From the IMG/VR virus record IMGVR_UViG_3300042545_001900, positions 1 through 35,108 of that record: a stretch of 35,108 nucleotides of DNA; one strand, 5' to 3'. The notes below the pieces were generated by a model, which ran no database searches, was not told the DNA's origin, and saw only the letters and a list, made by a program, of their open reading frames with translations. Source of the DNA: a virus. The position numbers and the translations under genes are program-made. This document shows positions 1-6,323 of this stretch, piece by piece; within the stretch, counting starts at the first letter, position 1, and the number at the start of each line of letters is the position of its first letter.

Positions 1-52
1 TGACGTTGTTCGACGACGTGATGGTGAGGGCTCGACGAAGCAGTGGGTACAT
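1..52 (-). CDS. Partial 5' end of the post-tape-measure tail gene (duplicate of the gene at 34319-35104)
   Basis: ATG at 52-50 overlaps the tape-measure stop (TGATG) and reads MYPLLRRALTIT before running off the contig end. It is the same start as the full gene beginning at 35104, except that codon 9 is CTC (Leu) here and ATC (Ile) there. It is not a second gene, only the repeated end of the assembly. Confidence 0.8.
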   Translation of the reverse strand, partial: MYPLLRRALTITSSNNV

Positions 53-56
53 CAGC
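1..56. repeat. Terminal direct repeat, left copy
   Basis: Positions 1-56 match 35053-35108 at 55 of 56 bases. The only difference is g at 28 against t at 35080. Because the minus-strand reading runs through both ends (tape measure stop, then ATG of the next tail gene), the repeat is best explained as the overlap of a circular or circularly permuted genome opened here. A true short terminal redundancy is less likely, since the join lies inside a gene overlap rather than near the terminase genes. Confidence 0.85.
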
Positions 57-1572
57 GCGTCCTGTTGTTCATGAGGCCACGGCGCTCGGCGTTTTTTCCG
101 GCGAGTGCAACCGCAGCGGCGCCCTCGTCACGGGACGGGGCGTAGACGACGGTGATTTGCGTCGGCCCAGCCTGAGCGCCTGTGTTGCCCGTGGACGTGC
201 GCGGAGACGCACCCCGCGCCGAACCACCGGAGTCACCGCCCATGAGCGCCCCGATGCCACCAGCGGCCCCGCCAAAGCCGACGCCTGCGCCGATGAGCAA
301 GGCACCAGCGCCGAATGATGCTGGTGCCAGCGCGGCTGTCAGTGGGCTGCTCAGCTCGAGAACGCCACGGCCGATGGCTTGGACTCCGTATCCAATGAGC
401 GCCTGCCCTGCCTGCGCCATGACGCTGATGCCGAAGCGCTCGAGCGCATGTTCCTGCCCGCTGATGAGGTCGGCAATGAGCTGCGTTGAAGCGCCGGCGA
501 TGATGCTGGCGCTCTGCTGCGCGTAGCCGGAGATTGCGCCGTAGAACTCCTGCGTACGGCGTTCGCGGACCTGGTACGAGTGGTCATCGCTTGCTTCTTC
601 AATGCGGCGTTGCTTCTCGCGTGCGGCGGCGAGGTCCTCCTGTATTTGCAGCTGACTCGCCGCGTCGCTCTCGTCGCGAGCGCGCTGCTCGCTCGAGGCG
701 GCCTCGTCGGCTGCGGCCCACGCTCGCTTGCGCTTCGCTGCACGTCGTGCACTCAGGTCGATGGCGGCCATGCCATCGGCGGTGTCGCCGACCGCTTCGG
801 GGGCCGCGCCGCCTCGCGACGACGTCGTGCTGCGCTGGCTGTCGCGGATTTGCGCCATCAGCGTGAGCTTCTCCATGAGCAGCTTGCGCTGTTCTTCGAG
901 CAGCCCGGACTCGGCGCGCGCCATCGCCGCCTGCTCCTTCGTCGTGCCAACGATTTCCGCGCGGCGCCGCAGCTGGTCGCGTGTGATTTCGAGCGTGCGC
1001 AGCTCGTCGGCGATGGCCTTGCGCGAGTCGGCGCGCGCCTGCTCAGGGTCCGCCTGCTTGCGCAGCTCGGCGACCTCAGCCCTCAGTGCGTCGGTCTTGC
1101 TCTTGGCCGCGTCGACGCCCGCGAACTTGAGCTTGATGTTGCGGTCCTCCTCGTCGTTCAGCTCCTTCCAGTACTGAGTGAGCCTGTCGACGACAGCGAT
1201 GCCGCCGACGAGCGCCGCAGCGAACGGGCCACCAGCACCGTACGCCGCCGCAATCTGGCCAGCGCCCGCGACGGCTTTGCCGACCTGTCCGCCCATGCCT
1301 TCCAGCGACGACGACACGAGCGAGATGGCCGCCGCTTGCTTGCCCAGTAGGTCGGGCAGCTTCGCAACGCGCTGCTGAAACGTCTCGACCTTCGGCGACG
1401 TCGCCGCAGCGGCCGCGCCCTGCTTCGTCAGCGCCGCCGTCGCGGTGTCCGTCGCCTTCGCGAGGGCGTTTTCCTGCCCTGCGAGCGTGGTCACCTCGGT
1501 GCGGATGCGCTGCAGCTCGGTGTTCGCCTGCGCGGCGTCGATGGCGATTCCGTAACGCATGTCCGTCGTCAT
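52..1572 (-). CDS. Tail tape measure protein (short)
   Basis: 506 aa. Tape measure proteins set tail length and are threaded through the tail tube. It shows the usual make-up: a long Ala/Gln/Glu/Arg-rich helical part with coiled-coil character (about residues 150-340), a Gly/Ala hydrophobic stretch near 90-125 and another near 385-445 (GIGALMGGDSGG region). It follows the frameshifted tail-assembly chaperone gene, with which it overlaps by ATGA, and precedes distal tail genes across the circle junction; this position is diagnostic. At roughly 0.15 nm per residue the length predicts a tail near 75 nm. An alternative start is Met5 (MRYGIAID). No lysozyme or peptidase domain is visible. Confidence 0.82.
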   Translation of the reverse strand: MTTDMRYGIAIDAAQANTELQRIRTEVTTLAGQENALAKATDTATAALTKQGAAAAATSPKVETFQQRVAKLPDLLGKQAAAISLVSSSLEGMGGQVGKAVAGAGQIAAAYGAGGPFAAALVGGIAVVDRLTQYWKELNDEEDRNIKLKFAGVDAAKSKTDALRAEVAELRKQADPEQARADSRKAIADELRTLEITRDQLRRRAEIVGTTKEQAAMARAESGLLEEQRKLLMEKLTLMAQIRDSQRSTTSSRGGAAPEAVGDTADGMAAIDLSARRAAKRKRAWAAADEAASSEQRARDESDAASQLQIQEDLAAAREKQRRIEEASDDHSYQVRERRTQEFYGAISGYAQQSASIIAGASTQLIADLISGQEHALERFGISVMAQAGQALIGYGVQAIGRGVLELSSPLTAALAPASFGAGALLIGAGVGFGGAAGGIGALMGGDSGGSARGASPRTSTGNTGAQAGPTQITVVYAPSRDEGAAAVALAGKNAERRGLMNNRTR

Positions 1573-2518
1573 CGTTGTTGCCTCGCTGCTGCTGCCGCTT
1601 CGGCTTTCGCGACGGCAGCGGCTTCTTCTTGCTCACGGCGGTATGCGACCGCGCTGTCCATGACCCACAGCGCCTCAAGGGCCGCGGGTGTCAATGCGTC
1701 GAGGGTGGCGACGCCGTCGGAGGGCACGCCGCCGTACAGGCGCCACAGGTCGAACACCGGCCCGAGGTCCGGGTTGCGTCGCAGGTGACGACGTGGGCAC
1801 GTGTCGGACTCCTCGCGCCGGTCGGCGTAGTAGGTCGACGCGGCGCCACCGTGGCACCCAAGGTTCCGCTGCCGATTCCGCGGGCATCGCTCGCAGACGA
1901 AGGCGCTCAGGTCGTCGGCAGACGCACGCCAGAGCGCCACGCTTTTCCCGAGGGAAGCCCCTGCAGGTAGAGTGCAGCAACAAGCAGCCACGGCGTCAGG
2001 CCCGCCGCGCGGAAGGCGTCGTACTCGAACACGTCCGGGTCGACCTCGATGCCGTCGGAGTACTCAAGCCCCTCGATGACATCGACGCAGTCGCCGATGA
2101 TGGCGTTCTCGGCCAGCTCGACGGCCTCACGGTCACCAGCGCTCAACGCCTGTGCCCACGCCGTGCGCAGCTCACGCATCTCGCGGGCCGACACGAAGCG
2201 CGGCTTGATGTGCACGTCGCCGAGGCCTTCAGGCTCGACGAACTCGCCGGGGTCCTGCGGCGCCGGCGACATCGCGGTGAGCGCAGCGGTTGCCCCCAGG
2301 CGCACGAGCGCCGGGTCTTCCCGTTCGACGGCCACGGTGATGGCAGCCGCACGCCGGCGCTCCTCGGCCCAGTCGATGTCTGGCGTCGACGGGATGCCGT
2401 GCTTCTCACGGAAGGCCACGTCGAGCTTCCATGCCTCGACGCGGTCGTTGTGTTGTTCGCGGAGCACGTCGACGAGGCGACGACGCGGCCCGACGGAGCC
2501 GGGGAGGACGACGAGCAT
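1569..2518 (-). CDS. Tail assembly chaperone, frameshifted G-T-type long product
   Basis: Produced if ribosomes slip -1 on GGGAAAA (1943-1949) while translating the 203-aa chaperone. The first 192 residues come from the upstream frame, then 124 residues from the second frame starting SVALWRASADD, about 316 aa in all, ending in an Ala/Glu/Gln-rich tail. The second-frame part has FVCERC, a following GCHGG and DTCP, a likely zinc-binding Cys/His set. The pair sits between tail tube and tape measure, exactly where lambda G/GT-type chaperones lie. The second frame has no well-placed start of its own near 1991, which favours frameshifting over an independent gene. Confidence 0.75.
1907..2518 (-). 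CDS. Tail assembly chaperone, short G-type product
   Basis: 203 aa, ATG at 2518 overlapping the tail-tube stop as TGATG. By position and frameshift architecture it is the abundant G-type chaperone that, with the extended form, keeps the tape measure protein soluble during tail assembly. The sequence is acidic and helical (for example VELAENAIIGDCVDVIEG) and has no catalytic motif. The last 11 residues after the slip site differ from the long form. The family is very divergent in sequence, so the call rests on order and on the slippery heptamer. Confidence 0.72.
   Translation of the reverse strand: MLVVLPGSVGPRRRLVDVLREQHNDRVEAWKLDVAFREKHGIPSTPDIDWAEERRRAAAITVAVEREDPALVRLGATAALTAMSPAPQDPGEFVEPEGLGDVHIKPRFVSAREMRELRTAWAQALSAGDREAVELAENAIIGDCVDVIEGLEYSDGIEVDPDVFEYDAFRAAGLTPWLLVAALYLQGLPSGKAWRSGVRLPTT
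1943..1949 (-). other. -1 ribosomal frameshift site GGGAAAA
   Basis: On the minus strand the zero frame reads TCG GGA AAA GCG, so the heptamer is G GGA AAA, a standard X XXY YYZ slip site close to lambda's GGGAAAG. A -1 slip gives GGG AAA AGC and enters the frame that stays open to 1569. The overlap of the two frames spans 1907-1991 and the heptamer lies inside it. Confidence 0.78.
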
Positions 2519-3741
2519 CAGAAGAGCCCCAGCGACGCGTTGCGCGTCGCGGTGAAGGTGAGGTTGACGCCGGCGACGCTGCCGACAGCGGCCGTTGCCG
2601 ACGACAGCGCGGCGTTCGGCAGGCGGACAGCCATCGCGGCGCCAGCAGCGCGACCGATGACGAGCAGCACATCGCGCTCAGCGCTCACAGCCATCGCGCC
2701 GAGGGTGTCGCCCATGATGGTGCGCAGCGTCTCGGTGCCGGTGTTGCGCTCGATGCCGCCACGCGCCTGCGGTTCGTTGCGGATGCTCGCCGTGAGCGTG
2801 AGCCCGCCGCGCTTGTCGGCTGCGATGCCGCCGAGGCGACCGTTCTTCGACGACGGCGTTGTGCGCGGCTCGTTGCCCGTGGCGATGTTCAACGAAAGGC
2901 TGTCGACGACGAACGCTTCGGAGCCGATGAACAGCTCAGCGTTGATGCCGACGAGCGGGTTGCCTGCGGCGGGGAACGTCGTCGTCGGCGACGCGGTGGC
3001 CTTGAAGCCGTCGACGTCGGTCGGCGAGAACGTGAACGTCGACGTCAGGCGGCCCGAGGTCGGCACCGCGAGGGCCATCGACACCGGGGCGCAGCCGACG
3101 AAATCAGCCTGCACATCGGGCAGCTCGGCGCGAAAGCCCACGTGTGTGTGGGTCGCGATACCAGGCGCCCAATCCCAACGGCAGGCACGGATGATGTTCG
3201 ACGACGCCGTCGGCGTGCCGGTATACGCGCGGTCAAACGTCGCCGTGAGCGACGCGACGCTGACGACGACGCGGATGCGCGGCCCGAGCGAGGTCTGAAA
3301 CAGGACCATCTCACCGACAACCGGGGCGGTGCCCACGAATACCAGCGTGGTCGTCGAGTGACCCGAGGCGGCGACGGTCGGCACAGCGCCCGTGGTCGTG
3401 ACGGGCAGGGCACCCATCATCGACGTCATCAGCTCGCCCTGCTCGAGCTTGTCGTGCCACGCAGCGCCAGCGACGGCGGCGCCCGTGTTGTTGTTGACGC
3501 CCTTCCACTCGAGCACCGGCACGACGTCGGCGAGGTCGAGCGGCCCATACAGGTGCGTGAAGCCGCGACCGTCGAGCGCCGCGATGTCGTTGCGCGAGAT
3601 GTCCTGCAGCTTGCGCGGCATGAGCGTTTCGCCACCGCCGACAACCTGAAGGCGCCGCGTCAGCGTCGGCATCGTGGTGAAGTCGTTGACGCTGCTGTGC
3701 AGGCCGCACTGCACGTCGAGGAATCGCAGGAGAGACGTCAT
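2518..3741 (-). CDS. Major tail tube protein
   Basis: 407 aa. Predicted to polymerise into the tail tube. It is rich in Thr, Val, Ala and Gly with alternating beta pattern and few helices, as expected for this fold. It lies directly between the tail-terminator candidate (ATGA overlap at 3738) and the chaperone pair (TGATG at 2518). The sequence near residues 60-90 (LYGPLDLADVVPVLEWKG) and the repeated beta segments later resemble large tail-tube proteins with an extra domain; at 407 aa it is longer than the lambda type. A decorating outer domain is possible. Confidence 0.7.
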   Translation of the reverse strand: MTSLLRFLDVQCGLHSSVNDFTTMPTLTRRLQVVGGGETLMPRKLQDISRNDIAALDGRGFTHLYGPLDLADVVPVLEWKGVNNNTGAAVAGAAWHDKLEQGELMTSMMGALPVTTTGAVPTVAASGHSTTTLVFVGTAPVVGEMVLFQTSLGPRIRVVVSVASLTATFDRAYTGTPTASSNIIRACRWDWAPGIATHTHVGFRAELPDVQADFVGCAPVSMALAVPTSGRLTSTFTFSPTDVDGFKATASPTTTFPAAGNPLVGINAELFIGSEAFVVDSLSLNIATGNEPRTTPSSKNGRLGGIAADKRGGLTLTASIRNEPQARGGIERNTGTETLRTIMGDTLGAMAVSAERDVLLVIGRAAGAAMAVRLPNAALSSATAAVGSVAGVNLTFTATRNASLGLF

Positions 3742-4187
3742 CGGATGTGCTCCACAGTCAAGGTGATGGTGAGGGTCACGCCGCTGCCGTCGGCTTCGAT
3801 GGCAGCGGGCAAGAGGTCAGGGCCGTAAGCGGTGACGTCGACGATGGGCGTGCCGGCCCAGAGTGCCGAGTCCAGCAGACGGGCTGTGAGGGCGTCGTAG
3901 TCGGCGCTGATGGCGTCCTCGAGGGCGGCGTCTTCAACGTCGGCCGGGTACGACACGACGAGGCGCAGCGTGTCCACGCGCCGGTTGCTCACAGCGCCGG
4001 GCGTGTACGGCCCACGGCCAGCCATCGCGTCGACCACGAAGTAGAAGCGCCGCGCGTCCCCTGGGCGGTCGCGGTCGCCCGTCTCGGGTGCCGCCGAGAA
4101 CGACGCAGGAAGGCCGCGCACGGTCGTGAGCCCGGTGGTGCCGCGCACGATGCCGGTCAGCGCTTTGCGCACAGCAGCGAGGGTCAC
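3738..4187 (-). CDS. Tail terminator / tail completion protein (putative)
   Basis: 149 aa from GTG at 4187, which overlaps the endolysin stop as GTGA. An upstream in-frame start at 4247 would lie well inside the endolysin gene and is not preferred. The small alpha/beta protein (DTLRLVVSYPADVEDAALE, then an ending of alternating hydrophobics, VTLTITLTVEHIR) fits tail-terminator proteins that cap the growing tail tube. The main support is position just before the tail-tube gene and size; no signature motif is visible, so the exact role is inferred. Confidence 0.5.
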   Translation of the reverse strand: MTLAAVRKALTGIVRGTTGLTTVRGLPASFSAAPETGDRDRPGDARRFYFVVDAMAGRGPYTPGAVSNRRVDTLRLVVSYPADVEDAALEDAISADYDALTARLLDSALWAGTPIVDVTAYGPDLLPAAIEADGSGVTLTITLTVEHIR

Positions 4188-4726
4188 GCGGCCCTCACAA
4201 GGGCACGCGCACTGCGCACCTCGTAGCGGCGGAGCGGTTTGCCCCACGCGGCCATGCCGGACATCGTCCGCAGGTCGAGGGAGCCGAGGCCGCCCGTCGC
4301 TGGGTCGCAGTACGTGATGAGGTCGTCAGCGATGCCGATGGCCAGCACGAAGTGGTCGCCGTCGATGTCGCCGCCTGCGCGGTCGCTGTCGTGGTCGACG
4401 TGCAGGATGGCCACGCCGTCGGCGAGGCCTGCGACGATATGGGCGCGGACGGCCTGCGCGCCCTGCACCGATGCGACTGGGTCACTGGCCGCGATGCCGA
4501 GGGCCTTCGCCAGCACCGGCTGCACAATGGACGCTCGCAGGAATGCGCCCTTGGTGGCGTTGCCGACATCGACGACCTCTGACGGCGTGGCCTCGGCGTC
4601 GACGCCAAGGGAGCGCAACGCCTGCGCGTAGCAGGTGGCGAGGCAGCCAGCGGCGGCGATGGACGTCGTCGAGGTGCCGAGCTTCTTCTTCGCCCATCGC
4701 GGGTCTGCTTGTCTCAGGACTTCCAC
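4184..4726 (-). CDS. C39-like cysteine peptidase, probable endolysin
   Basis: 180 aa, GTG start at 4726. The N-terminus RQADPRWAKKKLGTS followed by GCLATC matches the start of Peptidase_C39_2-type papain-fold enzymes, with Cys28 as nucleophile. His125 in GDHFVLAIG and Asp141 in YCDPATG complete the expected triad. Such enzymes cut peptide bonds, and next to a holin candidate the likely substrate is the peptide of peptidoglycan. No signal peptide is visible, so export would need the holin. It is a single domain without a recognisable cell-wall-binding part. A virion-associated or processing peptidase is the alternative. Confidence 0.68.
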   Translation of the reverse strand: MEVLRQADPRWAKKKLGTSTTSIAAAGCLATCYAQALRSLGVDAEATPSEVVDVGNATKGAFLRASIVQPVLAKALGIAASDPVASVQGAQAVRAHIVAGLADGVAILHVDHDSDRAGGDIDGDHFVLAIGIADDLITYCDPATGGLGSLDLRTMSGMAAWGKPLRRYEVRSARALVRAA

Positions 4727-4845
4727 GGCTGCACCTCGATGACTGCTTCGTTGGCGACGACGGCGACCACGCGGGCGACCGCCTCAGAGGGAGCGAGCAC
4801 GCGCCTCGTGCGCTTGCTCGCGTAGGTGATGAGCCACCAGCTCAC
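4714..4845 (-). CDS. 43-aa protein of the lysis cassette, unknown
   Basis: GTG at 4845 overlaps the holin-candidate stop (GTGA) and the stop at 4714 lies 13 nt inside the endolysin gene. The product starts MSWWLITYASKRTRRVL and ends VIEVQPWKS. It has no membrane segment or lipobox long enough to be a spanin part. Translational coupling on both sides and the intact frame support a real gene; function is unknown. It may modulate holin timing, but nothing in the sequence proves this. Confidence 0.55.
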   Translation of the reverse strand: MSWWLITYASKRTRRVLAPSEAVARVVAVVANEAVIEVQPWKS

Positions 4846-5246
4846 GGGTTCGTCTTGGGCGGGTTGCGCAGCGCCTCGAGGCCGGCGGCGACGGCTTCGC
4901 CTTTGTCGGCGCGCTCGTGCAGCCGGAAGATGATGGCCTCCGCGTTCTTCGGGCGGTCAGCCTTGGGCATCGCCTCAAGCGCCAGAGCTCGCGCGCGGCT
5001 GCTCTTGCTGATGCTCGCCCCGACGGCGGCGAAGGCTCCCGCGATGCGCACGAACAGCCACGCCGCAGCAGGCGCCACGCCGTACAGCACGGGTGACACC
5101 CACTCAGGAGCGCCCGGCAACGCCGGCAGCTGGCCAGCGAGCGACGCCGACGTGAGCAGCACACCAGTTGCACCAGCGCCGACGGCGCCAGCCTTCGACG
5201 AGGCAGCCATGAGGAGAGTGACGACGATGGAGAACAAGCGGTTCAT
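4842..5246 (-). CDS. Holin candidate (two hydrophobic segments)
   Basis: 134 aa from ATG at 5246, overlapping the phospholipase stop as ATGA. The in-frame start at 5312 would sit inside the upstream gene and is not used. One hydrophobic stretch lies near residues 4-38 (LFSIVVTLLMAASS, then a Gly/Ala-rich part) and another near 48-82 (VLYGVAPAAAWLFVRIAGA). A charged C-terminal half (about 83-134) looks cytoplasmic. Size, topology and place next to a peptidoglycan peptidase fit a holin, which would form the inner-membrane hole at lysis. Holins share little sequence, so this is a context call. Confidence 0.58.
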   Translation of the reverse strand: MNRLFSIVVTLLMAASSKAGAVGAGATGVLLTSASLAGQLPALPGAPEWVSPVLYGVAPAAAWLFVRIAGAFAAVGASISKSSRARALALEAMPKADRPKNAEAIIFRLHERADKGEAVAAGLEALRNPPKTNP

Positions 5247-6079
5247 GTGTGCACCTTCAGCGCCGCGATGTCGTTCGAGCGGGACATGACAGCGTCGTAG
5301 CCAGCGCGCCAACGAGCACGAATCTCGTCGACGGTGAGGTCAAAGTTGAAGCCACTGCCAAGTGCGGGCAGGTCGATGACGAGGCCGTCCTTGCGCGTGC
5401 TCTTCAGCCGCGACGCCGCCCATGTCGCCGCGCGGAACACGGCGAAGGCTTGGCCGATGTTGTCGCCGTGGCGCACGCGCACGAGGTCGTTGCCGCCCTT
5501 GAGGCGCAGCGCGATGCGCGGGGCTTCCTCGTCGTCGAAGACGTCGTCGCAGGTGTTGTCGGTGATGCCGCCGTCGGAATGCAGGCGGATGTCGGGCGAC
5601 AGCGAGGTGCCGAGCGACGGAATGGCCACGGTCGGAGCGATGCCGGGGATGGCCGACGTTGCACGTGCTGCCTCGCGCACTTTGACTTCGGGCGTCAGCC
5701 ACGACGACAGGTAACGCGGGCCGCCGGTGTCGAGGTTCGTCGCGACGATGCACAGCGGCGTGTGCGATTCGCGGAAGGTGCGGCCAGCGCCCAGCAGCTT
5801 GTCGATGGCCTTCGGGATGACCTCCCACGCGCAGAGCCCGCCGTCGCCCATGCGGAACGGGCTGATGTCGAGGACGCGGCTGTCCTGCAGCATGTCCTCG
5901 ATGAGCGCTTGCGTGCGCGCAGCGGCGACGCCGAAGGCCCGTGTGATGGCGACGAGGCCACCGGCAGAGACGCCCGACACGCCAGCGAAGTCGACGAGGC
6001 TCGACAACGCAGCGTCTGCACCAGCGAGCGTGGCGACGTGCGATGCACCACCGGGGTAGCAGACGTGTGCGCGGGTCAT
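5243..6079 (-). CDS. Patatin-like phospholipase
   Basis: 278 aa. Patatin-family enzymes are lipid acyl hydrolases using a Ser-Asp dyad. The nucleophile elbow is G36-V-S38-A-G40 (FAGVSGVSAGGLVA), the partner Asp is D169 in SDGGITDN, and the segment VREAARATSAIPGIAP is the usual conserved stretch between them. The oxyanion-loop equivalent is YPGGAS near residues 8-13. No signal peptide or transmembrane segment is visible. It is the first gene of a coupled set with holin and endolysin candidates (ATGA overlap at 5243), suggesting a lysis role such as membrane phospholipid breakdown. A virion or effector role cannot be excluded. The family call is firm, the role is inferred. Confidence 0.85.
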   Translation of the reverse strand: MTRAHVCYPGGASHVATLAGADAALSSLVDFAGVSGVSAGGLVAITRAFGVAAARTQALIEDMLQDSRVLDISPFRMGDGGLCAWEVIPKAIDKLLGAGRTFRESHTPLCIVATNLDTGGPRYLSSWLTPEVKVREAARATSAIPGIAPTVAIPSLGTSLSPDIRLHSDGGITDNTCDDVFDDEEAPRIALRLKGGNDLVRVRHGDNIGQAFAVFRAATWAASRLKSTRKDGLVIDLPALGSGFNFDLTVDEIRARWRAGYDAVMSRSNDIAALKVHT

Positions 6080-6124
6080 GGAGTCACCGAGCCGCGCACG
6101 CCGTGAGACGTGCGCAGCAGTTGT

Positions 6125-6307
6125 TCAGGCGGAGAGCACGAGAGGGCTGTTGACGCTGTTGAGCGCCGCGATCTCGGGGCTGCACATGAAGCCGAAGACG
6201 TCGCCGCACGTGACCTGCTGCGGGTCCGAGCTGCCGAGCTGCACGCGAATGTTTGCGTAGCCGTCGTAGGGGGTGATTTCGATAACAGTGAAGGTGAGCG
6301 GTGCCAT
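6125..6307 (-). CDS. 60-aa protein, unknown
   Basis: Starts MAPLTFTVIEITPYD with a strong ribosome site (GAGGAG five bases upstream of ATG at 6307). The sequence is mostly beta-like with two cysteines (VTCGDVFGFMC) and shows no known motif. It lies between the 700-aa beta-rich structural protein and the phospholipase gene, with a 45-nt gap before the latter. It could be a small virion protein or a lysis accessory; neither is supported beyond position. Confidence 0.6.
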   Translation of the reverse strand: MAPLTFTVIEITPYDGYANIRVQLGSSDPQQVTCGDVFGFMCSPEIAALNSVNSPLVLSA

Positions 6308-6323
6308 GTCGTCTCCTCGTTGT

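Noticed and set aside
1569-1991. Independent 140-aa gene before the tape measure
   Set aside because: Its apparent start has no ribosome site and lies inside the overlap; the GGGAAAA site explains it as a frameshift extension.
1688-3298. 536-aa plus-strand open frame
   Set aside because: Antisense to the tail tube and chaperone genes, Arg-rich and without homologous pattern.
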